Positions 1 to 8,685 of a DNA stretch of 64,000 bases are shown piece by piece. The DNA is from RXIX01 sp003989075 (lineage in GTDB: Bacteria > Pseudomonadota > Gammaproteobacteria > Competibacterales > Competibacteraceae): contig JAKOYN010000171.1 of assembly GCA_029780415.1 (NCBI GenBank), forward strand, positions 17,931 through 81,930. Direction: 5' to 3'. Made by a program: the position numbers and the translations under genes. Position 1 is the stretch's first letter, and the number at the start of each line of letters is the position of its first letter. Below the pieces are notes generated by a model. That model saw only the letters and a program-made list of their open reading frames with translations, did no database searches and was not told the DNA's origin.

Positions 1-580
1 TGCCAGCGGCCTCGACGGTCTTCTTCACTTCCTTGGCGATGCCTTCGCCGTACTGCTGCTTGTCATGCAGGATCGCCAGCTTCTTGGGCTTGATCTGGGT
101 GGCGATGTACTTGCCGGCGGTCGGGCCCTGCTGGTCATCGGTGCCGATGGTGCGGAACACCATCTTGTAGCCCTGCTGGGTGATGGCCGGGTTGGTGGCC
201 GCCGGGGTGATCATCAGGATGCCTTCCTCCTCGTACAGCTTGGAGGCGGGCTGAGTGGACCCGGAGCACAGATGGCCGACCACATACTTGATCTTCTGGT
301 TGACGATCTGGTTGGCGACGGCGACCGCCTGCTTGGGCTCGCACACGTCGTCGATCAGCACCGCTTCCAGTTTCTTGCCATTAACGCCGCCCTTGGCGTT
401 GATCTGCTCGACCGCCATCTTGGCGCCGATCATCTGCATGTCGCCATACTGGGCGACCGGGCCGGTGATCGGGCCGGCCACGGCAATCTTGATCACATCG
501 GCGGCCTGCGCCAGACCACCCAGACCCAGGATAACCGCGCCGACGGCGGCGCTCAGGACACTACGGCTGAAGGTATTCAT
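1..580 (-). CDS. Branched-chain amino acid ABC transporter substrate-binding protein (LivJ/LivK family), 3' part outside window
   Basis: Periplasmic binding protein of a LivJ/LivK-type ABC importer for branched-chain or other amino acids. Only the first 193 residues are present because the gene runs off the window edge. The N-terminus (MNTFSRSVLSAAVGAVILG..., cleaved after LAQA) is a typical Sec signal peptide. The mature start DVIKIAVAGPITGP is the type I periplasmic-binding fold seen in Leu/Ile/Val-binding proteins, as are the stretches GHLCSGSTQPAS and ITPAATNPAIT. The ATG at 580 is preceded by a GAGGAGAGG ribosome binding site. Permease and ATPase genes, if linked, would lie beyond position 1. 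Exact substrate cannot be told. Confidence 0.9.
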   Translation of the reverse strand, partial: MNTFSRSVLSAAVGAVILGLGGLAQAADVIKIAVAGPITGPVAQYGDMQMIGAKMAVEQINAKGGVNGKKLEAVLIDDVCEPKQAVAVANQIVNQKIKYVVGHLCSGSTQPASKLYEEEGILMITPAATNPAITQQGYKMVFRTIGTDDQQGPTAGKYIATQIKPKKLAILHDKQQYGEGIAKEVKKTVEAAG

Positions 581-703
581 CAGGCGATTCCTCTCCTCGT
601 GAGATGGCTTTACATAACTGCCCGCGTCGCCCCGGACGCGTAACCGGTAAAGAATTAACCAAATTCCCGGTGAGAACAAGCCAGAGCGGAAAAAAACGAC
701 GGA

Positions 704-2086
704 TCAGATGACCTTGGAAAAGCGGCGCTGCCCGTGTTCGCGCAGGTAGCGATCAAACGCCATGCAGATGTTGCGAATCAACAGCCGGCCCGGCGGCAGC
801 ACCCGGATGCCGCTTGCCGATACGGCCAGCAGTCCATCCGCCTGCAGCTCGGCCAGCGCCGCCAGTTCAGCGGCGAAATAGTCGCCAAACACGATGCCGT
901 ACTGGCGCTCGATGGTGGCGAATTCCAGGCTGAAATGGCAGATCAGCGCAGTAATCACCGCCCGCCGCAAGCGGTCATCGGCATCCAGGCGCACGCCGCG
1001 AAACACCGGCAACTGACCGGCATCGATGCGTGCGTAGTAGTCCTCCAGCCCTTTCAGATTCTGGCTGTAGCTGTCGCCTATCATGCCGATCGAGGTCGCG
1101 CCCAGCCCGATCAGGTCGCAATCGGCATGGGTGCTGTAGCCCTGAAAATTGCGGTACAGAGTACCGGCCTGCTGCGCCCGCGCCAGCTCATCGTCGGGCT
1201 TGGCGAAGTGGTCCATGCCGATATAGACGTAGCCGGCGGCGGTCAGCCGTTCGATCACCCGGCCAAGAATCTCCAGTTTCACCACGGGCGCCGGCAGCGC
1301 GGCGGCATCGATCTGCCGCTGGGTCTTGAACAGCTCAGGCAGGTGGGCGTAGTTGAACACCGAAATCCGGTCCGGTGACTGCTCGATGATCGCCTCCACC
1401 GTGCGGCCAAAGCTGGCCACGCTCTGCAGCGGCAGGCCATAAATCAGATCGACGCTGATCGATTTGAAGCCCTCGCGGCGCGCAGCCTCCATCACGCTCA
1501 GGGTCAGCTCGGGCGACTGCAGGCGATTGACCGCCTTTTGCACCGCCGGATCGAAATCCTGCACGCCCAGGCTCAGCCGGTTAAAGCCCAGCTCACGCAG
1601 CAGGGCAATCGTGCCGCCATCGGTCTCGCGCGGATCGACTTCGATCGAATACTCGCCACGGTCATCGTCCAGCAGGCGGAAGTGCGCGCCGGTGAACTGC
1701 ATCAGCTCGCGCATCTCGGCGGCGCTGATAAAGGTCGGCGTTCCGCCACCCCAGTGCAGTTGAGTCACTGGCCGCTCGCGGTCGAACAGCGCGCCCTGCA
1801 GGGCAATCTCGCGCTGCAGGTGATCCAGATACGGCGCGGCATGGCGCCGGTTCTTGGTGACGATCTTGTTGCAGGCGCAGTAAAAGCACACCGTGTCGCA
1901 GAACGGGATATGCAGATACAGCGACAGCGGCCGGCCACTGGCATTGCTGGCCCGTGCCTGCGCTGCATACTCGCTGGCGCCAAAGCCGTCATGAAACTGC
2001 ACGGCAGTCGGATAGGAGGTATAGCGCGGCCCGGCCTTGTCATACTTGCTGATCAGGGCCGGATCGAACACGAGCGTGGTATCCAT
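704..2086 (-). CDS. hemN: Oxygen-independent coproporphyrinogen III oxidase
   Basis: Radical SAM enzyme that decarboxylates coproporphyrinogen III to protoporphyrinogen IX without oxygen, in heme synthesis. The 460-residue length matches E. coli HemN (457). The [4Fe-4S]/SAM motif is intact: C63, C67, C70, followed by C72 in the segment HIPFCDTVCFYCACNK, as in genuine HemN rather than the HemW-like paralogues. GGGTPTF follows in the core, and a HemN-type C-terminal domain is present. The ATG at 2086 lies 9 bases after the stop of prmB, so the two are probably co-transcribed. No FNR-type site was identified upstream. Confidence 0.96.
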   Translation of the reverse strand: MDTTLVFDPALISKYDKAGPRYTSYPTAVQFHDGFGASEYAAQARASNASGRPLSLYLHIPFCDTVCFYCACNKIVTKNRRHAAPYLDHLQREIALQGALFDRERPVTQLHWGGGTPTFISAAEMRELMQFTGAHFRLLDDDRGEYSIEVDPRETDGGTIALLRELGFNRLSLGVQDFDPAVQKAVNRLQSPELTLSVMEAARREGFKSISVDLIYGLPLQSVASFGRTVEAIIEQSPDRISVFNYAHLPELFKTQRQIDAAALPAPVVKLEILGRVIERLTAAGYVYIGMDHFAKPDDELARAQQAGTLYRNFQGYSTHADCDLIGLGATSIGMIGDSYSQNLKGLEDYYARIDAGQLPVFRGVRLDADDRLRRAVITALICHFSLEFATIERQYGIVFGDYFAAELAALAELQADGLLAVSASGIRVLPPGRLLIRNICMAFDRYLREHGQRRFSKVI

Positions 2087-2095
2087 GACTCTCCC

Positions 2096-2998
2096 TCAGA
2101 AGCGACGCAACTGCGCGGCATTGAGCAGAAACACACCCTGGCCGCCACGTTCAAATTCCAGCCAGGTGAACGGCGCCTCGGGAAAGGCATCGCTCAGCGC
2201 ATACTGGGCATCGCCGACCTCGACGATCAGCAGGCCCTCCGGCGCCAGGTAATCGGCAGCTTCGCTGAGAATCTCCACGACTACGTCCAACCCGGCAACG
2301 CCAGCGGCCAGGCCCAGACGTGGCTCATAGTGATATTCGGCCGGCAGAGTATCGAGCTCGGCCTGCGCGACGTAGGGCGGGTTGCTGATGATCAGATCAT
2401 AGCGGCGGCCCTTGAGCGCCGAGAACAGGTCGGACTGGATCACCTCGACCTGCTCTTCCAGGCCATGTTCGGCGACATTGCGCCGCGCGACCTCCAGAGC
2501 ATCGGCGGAGATATCGACCAGATCGACCCGCGCCTCGGGGAAGGCGTAGGCACAGGCGATGCCGATGCAACCGCTGCCGGTACCCAGATCGAGAATGCTG
2601 TTCACGGCATGGCTGCCGGTCAGCCAGGGTGCGAACTGGCGCTCGATCAATTCGGCCAGCGGCGAGCGCGGCACCAGCACCCGCTCATCGACATAGAACG
2701 GCAGCCCCATGAACCAGGCGCGCTGGGTCAGATAGGCGGCCGGGCGGCGCTCGCTGACCCGCCGCTCCAGCAGGCGCAGCGCGGCCTGCTTTTCCGGTGG
2801 CGTCAGTCGCGCCTGGAAATAGTCGCTCTGCAGGTCCGGCGGCAGGTGCAGGGCGTGCAGCACCAGAGCCGCCGCTTCATCAAGGGCATTATCGGTGCCG
2901 TGGCCAAAGTGCAGGCCGACCTCGTTCATGCGGCTGGCGCCCCAGCGGATCAAGTCGCGAATGGTATCCAGATAGGGCAGGACGTCGTGGCTGGTCAT
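2096..2998 (-). CDS. prmB: 50S ribosomal protein L3 N5-glutamine methyltransferase
   Basis: SAM-dependent methyltransferase that methylates a glutamine of ribosomal protein L3. The 300-residue protein has the N-terminal helical domain typical of PrmB/PrmC, the SAM-binding loop LDLGTGSGCIG (about residues 137-146) and the catalytic NPPY motif at 206-209. The N-terminus (TIRDLIRWGASRMNEVGLHFGHGTDNA) resembles PrmB rather than PrmC, which methylates release factors. It lies directly upstream of hemN with a 9-base gap. The PrmB/PrmC distinction rests on this N-terminal resemblance. Confidence 0.93.
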   Translation of the reverse strand: MTSHDVLPYLDTIRDLIRWGASRMNEVGLHFGHGTDNALDEAAALVLHALHLPPDLQSDYFQARLTPPEKQAALRLLERRVSERRPAAYLTQRAWFMGLPFYVDERVLVPRSPLAELIERQFAPWLTGSHAVNSILDLGTGSGCIGIACAYAFPEARVDLVDISADALEVARRNVAEHGLEEQVEVIQSDLFSALKGRRYDLIISNPPYVAQAELDTLPAEYHYEPRLGLAAGVAGLDVVVEILSEAADYLAPEGLLIVEVGDAQYALSDAFPEAPFTWLEFERGGQGVFLLNAAQLRRF

Positions 2999-3172
2999 GG
3001 AATCTCAAAGCCTGGGCGGGTAAGGAAAGTACTGCGATGGAATGCCGTGCATTCTACTGATTTGCGGATCGACCGGGTACCGAAGCGGTTTTTGGTATGC
3101 TGCGCAGGCCTTGGATAAAACCGTTGCCCCTGTTGGACAAAACCGCTGCTCCTAAAACAAAAGGATGCCTCC

Positions 3173-4108
3173 ATGTCGAACCCCGTCGCGCCCAACCCCA
3201 CCCCAGTGGCGCACCTTGCCTCAGCCAGCCTGGGCGAGCGGCTGCGCTACCTGCCGCACTATCTGTTACCGCAGCGCCTGCTGACCGCCCTGACCTATCG
3301 GGTGACGCGGGTCCGCATACCCTGGTTCAAGGATGCGCTGATCCGCGGTTTCAGCCGCCATTTCCGGGTGGATCTGAGCGAGGCGCTGGAGCCGAACCCG
3401 CGCGCCTATGCCGATTTCAACGCCTTCTTCACGCGCCCGCTGCGCCCCGATGCCCGGCCGCTGACCAGCGGCGAGCGGGCGCTGTGCTGTCCGGTGGATG
3501 GCGCGGTCAGTCAGGCCGGCACGGCTGCCGCCGATACCCTGTTGCAGGCCAAAGGGCGCCTGTTCTCACTGACCGCGCTGCTCGGTGGCGATGGGCAACT
3601 GGCGCAGCCTTTCCAGAATGGCAGCTTCGCAACGCTGTATCTATCGCCGCGCGACTATCACCGCATTCACATGCCACTGGCCGGACAGTTACGCACCATG
3701 CTGCATATTCCCGGCAGGCTGTTCAGCGTATCGCCTCTGACCACACGCGTGGTGCCGGAACTGTTCGCGCGTAACGAACGGGTGGTGACCGTGTTCGAGA
3801 CCGCCGCCGGGCCGATGGCGCTGGTGCTGGTCGGTGCGATCAATGTCGCTTCGATCGAAACGGTGTGGGCCGGAGCGATCACACCGCCGCTGGGTACGAC
3901 TGTGCGCCGCTGGGATTATCCACGCAGCGGCGAAGGCGCGGTGCACCTGGCGCGCGGCGCCGAGATGGGCCGTTTCAACATGGGTTCGACGGTGATCGTG
4001 CTGTTCGGACCGGGCGCGGTGCGCTGGGAGAATGAGATCCGCGCCGGCGCAACTCTGCGCATGGGCCGGCGGCTGGGCAAAATAACGCAAACAGCCGGCG
4101 CAGCGTGA
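3173..4108 (+). CDS. psd: Phosphatidylserine decarboxylase proenzyme
   Basis: Membrane-associated enzyme that makes phosphatidylethanolamine from phosphatidylserine. At 311 residues it is close to E. coli Psd (322). The family cleaves itself at an L/M-GST motif to form the pyruvoyl prosthetic group. Here the motif is MGST, with S272 the predicted pyruvoyl precursor. The catalytic partners are visible as D109 (PVDGAV) and the histidines of DYHRIHMP (163 and 166). The ATG follows an AAAAGGATGCC ribosome binding site. It is convergent with epmA, 19 bases away. The usual neighbour rsgA is absent. Confidence 0.96.
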   Translation: MSNPVAPNPTPVAHLASASLGERLRYLPHYLLPQRLLTALTYRVTRVRIPWFKDALIRGFSRHFRVDLSEALEPNPRAYADFNAFFTRPLRPDARPLTSGERALCCPVDGAVSQAGTAAADTLLQAKGRLFSLTALLGGDGQLAQPFQNGSFATLYLSPRDYHRIHMPLAGQLRTMLHIPGRLFSVSPLTTRVVPELFARNERVVTVFETAAGPMALVLVGAINVASIETVWAGAITPPLGTTVRRWDYPRSGEGAVHLARGAEMGRFNMGSTVIVLFGPGAVRWENEIRAGATLRMGRRLGKITQTAGAA

Positions 4109-4127
4109 TCCGCCACCCGGGCGCGAC

Positions 4128-5123
4128 TCAGGCGCGGTCGAAGGGAAAAGCCAGCACCGCATCCAGCGCGGTCGCGCCAGACGCCAGCATCACCAGCCGG
4201 TCAAAGCCCAGCGCTACCCCGGCGCAGGCCGGCAGTCCCACGGCCAGCGCCGCCAGCAGATGCTCATCCAGCGGCATTGGAACCTGACCTTGCGCCTGCC
4301 GCGCCGCATTCTCCTGCATGAAGCGACGGCGCTGCTCGGCGGCATCGCCCAGTTCGTGGAAGCCGTTAGCCAGTTCGACACCGTGCAGATACAGCTCGAA
4401 GCGCTCGCCCAGCGGGGGATCATCCGGCCGCAGCCGGGCCAGCGCTGCCTGCGCAGCCGGATAGTCGTACACGAAGGTCAAACGCCCCTGCCCCAGATGC
4501 GGTTCGATGCAGTGGGTCAGCAGCAAATCCAGCCAGGGATCGACTGCATCGCCCGGCATGCCGGGCGGAATCGATAGCCCGGCGCGCTCAGCACAAGCCG
4601 CCAGTTCCGCCACCGTGCTCCGGTGCGGGTCTACACCCAGATGGCGCTGAAAAATCTCCCGATAGCTGAGCCGCTCTGCCGCCGCTAATGGCAGCCGCCC
4701 AGCCAGCAGCAGGGTGACCAGTTCGGCTACTTCGTCCATCAGCCGGTGATGATCAAAGCCGAGCCGGTACCATTCCAGCAGAGTGAATTCGGGATTATGA
4801 CGGCGACCGGCTTCGCCATCGCGGAACACGCGTGCAATCTGATAGATGCAACCGCTGCCCGCCGCCAGCAGCCGCTTCATCGGGAATTCCGGCGAGGTGT
4901 GCAAATACAGCGTCTGGCCATGGCGTGGCCCGGGGCCGTGATAGACCGTCGCGAAGCTGTGCAGATGGGGATCGCTGATTGCCGCCGCCGACAGCAGCGG
5001 CGTTTCCACTTCCAGCACGGCGCGCGCGGCGAAGAAGGCGCGAATCGTAGCCAGCAGCGCAGCGCGCAGACGCAGCGTGTCCCAGCAGGCGCTTGGCCGC
5101 CACGCCGTATCGACCGGTGGCAT
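4128..5123 (-). CDS. epmA: Elongation factor P--(R)-beta-lysine ligase
   Basis: Class II lysyl-tRNA synthetase paralogue (also PoxA, GenX or YjeA) that attaches (R)-beta-lysine to Lys34 of EF-P rather than to tRNA. The 331-residue protein has only the catalytic core, with no anticodon-binding domain. Class II signatures visible are TLYLHTSPEFPMKRLLAAG, IYQIARVFRDGE and, near the end, ACAGVALGFDRLVML. Its substrate EF-P is encoded about 1.9 kb away at 7005-7574 and the beta-lysine-forming aminomutase EpmB at 7619-8626, so the whole modification pathway is here. It starts 3 bases after the stop of the upstream diguanylate cyclase gene, which suggests co-transcription. Confidence 0.95.
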   Translation of the reverse strand: MPPVDTAWRPSACWDTLRLRAALLATIRAFFAARAVLEVETPLLSAAAISDPHLHSFATVYHGPGPRHGQTLYLHTSPEFPMKRLLAAGSGCIYQIARVFRDGEAGRRHNPEFTLLEWYRLGFDHHRLMDEVAELVTLLLAGRLPLAAAERLSYREIFQRHLGVDPHRSTVAELAACAERAGLSIPPGMPGDAVDPWLDLLLTHCIEPHLGQGRLTFVYDYPAAQAALARLRPDDPPLGERFELYLHGVELANGFHELGDAAEQRRRFMQENAARQAQGQVPMPLDEHLLAALAVGLPACAGVALGFDRLVMLASGATALDAVLAFPFDRA

Positions 5124-5126
5124 CGC

Positions 5127-6938
5127 TCAGGCGCGCCGCGCGTGCAACAGCGGCGCGGGCGCCACGCACACCTGATTACGGCCGCCGTTCTTCGCCCCGT
5201 ACAGCGCCATATCGGCACGCTGGATCAGGTCCAGCAGAGCCTCACGCGGCTGGCGCACCGCCACACCAATGCTCACCGTCACCACGCGATCGGCCATCGG
5301 CTCGGCAAAGCGCAGCGCCGCAATCCTGGCCCGCAACCGTTCGGCAAAGAGCGTGATATGCGCCACCGCCTCGCCGACCGCGAAGACCGCGAATTCCTCA
5401 CCGCCGAGGCGCACCGGGATATCGCTGCTGCGCACACTCTCGATCAGGGTAGCAGCCACCTGACGTAATACCACGTCACCCTGATTATGGCCGTAGGTAT
5501 CGTTGATGCTCTTGAAGTGATCGATATCGATCATCAGCATCGCCACCGGGTTGCCGGGGTTGCGATCCTGAATCTCGCACAGGCGCTGCACCACTTCCTG
5601 CATGTAGATGCGGGTGAACAACCCGGTGAGCGGGTCGCGGATCGAGCGCTCGTAGATGCGCTGCCGCTCCAGGTCAAGCTGGCGATAGATCACCTCGCGC
5701 TCCACCGCGACCTGCAGCGGCACGCTCATCTGCTCAACCACCTGCTGCAGTTCCTCGGTCGAACTGGCCGGAGCACTGAGGTGAATGATCGCCACCGCCT
5801 GCGCCGTGCCGCGCTCCGGGTCAAATAGCGGCAGGGTCAAGGACGGCCCAATACTGGAGTCGCTGGCCAGGATGAAGGCGTCGGCCGCGCCCGCAGCGTT
5901 CAGCTCGCGCCACTGCTTGTGATCCAGATCCAGAATCCGCGCGACTGCCGACGGCGGATCCGCCTCGATGCCACGATAGCGGCTCTCGGGCGACAGATGC
6001 AGGACCCGCCCGCCGTCGAGCCGGGCATAGAATTCCAGCGAGAGCGCCGGCAAAAAACGCTGGGTGATATCGAGCAGGCTGCCGGCGATATCGCGAAAAT
6101 CGCGATAGACCAGCATGGTCTTGGTGATATCGCGCAAGGTCTGGTTCAGCTGCGACAGCTTCTGAATATCAGTATTACCGCGGGCAATCAGGTACAGGCC
6201 GCACTCCAGGGTCTTGAGCTTCTCGATCATGAACGTGACCAGAGGCTCGGGAATGATCGAACCGTGCTGCGGCGCGATCATGCGCACCGGGTATTTCTCA
6301 ATCGAGCGCAGTGCATAGCCGAGGATGTCGCGACTCGGCATGTAGTGCTCGTGGAAGGGCCGCAGCGCCTCGAAGTAATTCTCATCCTGAGCGACCAGGG
6401 AAAACTCCGGGGTCAGGCCGCCAAACAGATCGCTGGAAAACAGTACCCGCGACACAGGATCAAAGCTGCAGATCGCCCCGGGAAAATGCGCATAGGGCGT
6501 GAAGACGAAATCCAGGCGCCGATCCTGCAGTTCCAGGGTCCAGTCGTGTGCATCGACCAGCCAGAACGGCAGGTTCAGACCGTAATGCTTGACCAGCATC
6601 TGCGTGCGCCAGTGCGTCACCAGCAGGGCATCATCGCGACTGATCAACTGGTCGATCAGCGGCAGCGCGCCGGTGATATCCGGGTCCTGATGATGACAGA
6701 CAAAGTAGCGAATCGACGAAAAGGGGATGATTTCCTCGATCTTGCGCAGGGTGTGCCGGAAGGTGAGCTGCGATCCAGGATCGAACAGCACCGACTGATT
6801 ACCCTGCTCCAGCAGGTAGACGTGGCATTGAAAGATATCGTTTTCCTGCCGGTGCCCCACCCACCAGATCCGGTCCGCCACCTGGATTGCGTGGTTGGTA
6901 TCCGCATGCTCAAGATCGTCGATCGTATAGGGTGTCAT
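5127..6938 (-). CDS. Diguanylate cyclase with N-terminal diiron (ODP/flavodiiron-like metallo-beta-lactamase) sensor domain
   Basis: A 603-residue predicted cytosolic c-di-GMP synthase. Residues about 1-260 form a metallo-beta-lactamase-like domain of the flavodiiron/ODP type, with ligands matching H83-x-D85-x-D87, H151 (HFPGA), D170 (SSDLFGG) and H225 (PQHGS). Flavodiiron proteins use H-x-E-x-D-H, so E is replaced by D and the last H by I. Residues about 265-415 look GAF-like. The C-terminal GGDEF domain is intact, with GGEEF at 512-516 and an RxxD inhibitory site (RSSD, 503-506) five residues before it. Known ODP domains bind O2 or NO at a diiron centre, so gas sensing is inferred. The gene sits between epmA and efp. 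Confidence 0.88.
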   Translation of the reverse strand: MTPYTIDDLEHADTNHAIQVADRIWWVGHRQENDIFQCHVYLLEQGNQSVLFDPGSQLTFRHTLRKIEEIIPFSSIRYFVCHHQDPDITGALPLIDQLISRDDALLVTHWRTQMLVKHYGLNLPFWLVDAHDWTLELQDRRLDFVFTPYAHFPGAICSFDPVSRVLFSSDLFGGLTPEFSLVAQDENYFEALRPFHEHYMPSRDILGYALRSIEKYPVRMIAPQHGSIIPEPLVTFMIEKLKTLECGLYLIARGNTDIQKLSQLNQTLRDITKTMLVYRDFRDIAGSLLDITQRFLPALSLEFYARLDGGRVLHLSPESRYRGIEADPPSAVARILDLDHKQWRELNAAGAADAFILASDSSIGPSLTLPLFDPERGTAQAVAIIHLSAPASSTEELQQVVEQMSVPLQVAVEREVIYRQLDLERQRIYERSIRDPLTGLFTRIYMQEVVQRLCEIQDRNPGNPVAMLMIDIDHFKSINDTYGHNQGDVVLRQVAATLIESVRSSDIPVRLGGEEFAVFAVGEAVAHITLFAERLRARIAALRFAEPMADRVVTVSIGVAVRQPREALLDLIQRADMALYGAKNGGRNQVCVAPAPLLHARRA

Positions 6939-7004
6939 CGTGTGCGCTCCAGCGGCGTTATCGACTGGGAATCGGCGGGAAAACGAACTGCTACGGCAGC
7001 AGGG

Positions 7005-7574
7005 TTATTCCTTGACCCGGGAGACGTATTCGCCCGTGCGGGTATCGACCTTGATCACCTCGCCGCTCTGCACGAACAGCGGCACGCGCACCACCGCGCC
7101 GGTTTCCAGGGTCGCCGGCTTACCGCCACCACCGGAGGTATCGCCGCGCAGGCCCGGATCGGTCTCGATGATGGTCATGATCACGAAATTGGGCGGGGCC
7201 ACGCTCAGCGGTGCGCCGTTCCACAGCGTCACCTGACACAACGCCTCTTCCTTCAGCCATTTGGCGGAATCACCCATGGCGGCGGCATCGGCGGTGAGCT
7301 GTTCGTAGCTCTGCGGGTCCATGAAATGCCAGTATTCACCATCGTTATAGAGATACTGCAATTCAACATCGACCACATCGGCACCTTCGACGGTATCCCC
7401 CGACTTGAAGGTGCGTTCAATGACCCGACCGCTCTTCAGATTGCGCACCTTGACCCGGTTGAAGGCCTGGCCCTTGCCGGGCTTAACGAACTCGTTCTCG
7501 ACGATGGCATAGGGGTCGCCATCCATCATGATCTTCAGCCCGCTTTTGAATTCATTGGTACTATAAGTTGCCAT
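7005..7574 (-). CDS. efp: Translation elongation factor P
   Basis: EF-P enters the ribosomal E site and relieves stalling on polyproline stretches. The 189-residue protein is full length, and the N-terminal KOW-like domain carries the modified lysine K34 in PGKGQAF. This K34 form is the one beta-lysylated by EpmA/EpmB, unlike the R32 form used with rhamnosylation by EarP. Both modification genes flank it, so substrate and enzymes agree. The gene is divergent from epmB across 44 bases, which must contain both start regions. Confidence 0.98.
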   Translation of the reverse strand: MATYSTNEFKSGLKIMMDGDPYAIVENEFVKPGKGQAFNRVKVRNLKSGRVIERTFKSGDTVEGADVVDVELQYLYNDGEYWHFMDPQSYEQLTADAAAMGDSAKWLKEEALCQVTLWNGAPLSVAPPNFVIMTIIETDPGLRGDTSGGGGKPATLETGAVVRVPLFVQSGEVIKVDTRTGEYVSRVKE

Positions 7575-7618
7575 GCCAAACCTGCCTGGATTGTGAATGT
7601 GGGACCAAAAAGGAACCT

Positions 7619-8626
7619 ATGATAACGGCAAAGTCAACCCTGCGTCAGGTGCCGCTCTGGCAGCGCGAACTGGCCCGAGCCATCACCGATCCGGCAGAAC
7701 TGCTGCGGGTACTGGAACTCGACCCGGCGCTGTTGCCGGCGGCGACTGCAGCGGCGGCCCGGTTTGCGCTGCGCGTGCCACGCGGTTTTGTCGCCCGGAT
7801 GCAGCGTGGCGATCCCGCCGATCCGCTGCTGCGCCAGGTCCTGCCGCTTGAGGCCGAGCTGGCCGAGATGCCCGGTTTTATCGCCGATCCGGTCGGCGAG
7901 CACGCGGCCCTGGCGGCGCCGGGCCTGCTGCATAAATACCACGGCCGGGCGCTGCTCATGGTCACTGCTGCCTGCGCGGTGCACTGCCGCTACTGCTTCC
8001 GCCGCGAATTTCCCTATGCCGGGCAGCACAGCGGCGCTGACCACTGGAGCACGGCACTGGCTTATCTGCGCGCCGATCCGGACATTCACGAAGTGATCCT
8101 CAGCGGTGGCGATCCGCTGTCGCTGTCCGACCGGCGCCTGGGTGAAGTGCTGGCCGAACTGGCGCGTCTGCCACAACTGCGCCGCCTGCGCATTCACAGC
8201 CGCCAGCCGATCGTCCTGCCCGAGCGGGTCGATGATGGACTGCTAACGCTGCTCAGCGGCTGCCCGTGGCCGGTGGTGCTGGTGACGCACGCCAATCATC
8301 CCCAGGAAATCGATGCCGCAGTGATCGCAGCGCTGCGCCGGCTGGGCGCTGCCGGCATCACCCTGCTCAATCAGGCGGTACTGCTGCGCGCGGTCAATGA
8401 CGATGCCGGGACCCTGGCGACGCTGAACGAAACCCTGTTCGCCGCGGGTGTCCTGCCCTATTACCTGCATCAGCTCGACCGGGTGCGCGGTGCGGCACAC
8501 TTCGAGGTGAACGATATCCAGGCATCAGCTATCATGGAGACACTGCGCCAGCGCCTGCCGGGTTATCTGGTGCCGCGCCTGGTCCGGGAACAGCCCGGCC
8601 AGCCGGCCAAGACCCCAGTCGCCTAA
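7619..8626 (+). CDS. epmB: EF-P beta-lysylation protein (lysine 2,3-aminomutase family)
   Basis: Radical SAM, PLP-dependent aminomutase that converts lysine to (R)-beta-lysine for EF-P modification. The 335-residue protein carries the radical SAM cysteines in AACAVHCRYCFRREF (CxxxCxxC), then the glycine-rich ILSGGDPLSLSD and a conserved HSRQPIVLPERV stretch. The open frame extends upstream to 7568, but the ATG at 7619 is preferred: it follows an AAAAGGAACC ribosome binding site and gives the usual EpmB N-terminus. Divergent from efp, with epmA close by. Confidence 0.95.
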   Translation: MITAKSTLRQVPLWQRELARAITDPAELLRVLELDPALLPAATAAAARFALRVPRGFVARMQRGDPADPLLRQVLPLEAELAEMPGFIADPVGEHAALAAPGLLHKYHGRALLMVTAACAVHCRYCFRREFPYAGQHSGADHWSTALAYLRADPDIHEVILSGGDPLSLSDRRLGEVLAELARLPQLRRLRIHSRQPIVLPERVDDGLLTLLSGCPWPVVLVTHANHPQEIDAAVIAALRRLGAAGITLLNQAVLLRAVNDDAGTLATLNETLFAAGVLPYYLHQLDRVRGAAHFEVNDIQASAIMETLRQRLPGYLVPRLVREQPGQPAKTPVA

Positions 8627-8685
8627 GGTGCCGGCTCATTCCGGTTTACCACGGCAGCGTCCGGCTACCAGAGAGGTTGGAAAGC

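Noticed and set aside
1538..3118. 526-codon open frame on the plus strand
   Set aside because: It lies entirely antisense to hemN and prmB, both with clear motifs. The translation has no recognisable domain and reflects GC-rich third positions.
5919..7622. 567-codon plus-strand open frame
   Set aside because: Antisense to the diguanylate cyclase and efp genes; no family resemblance.
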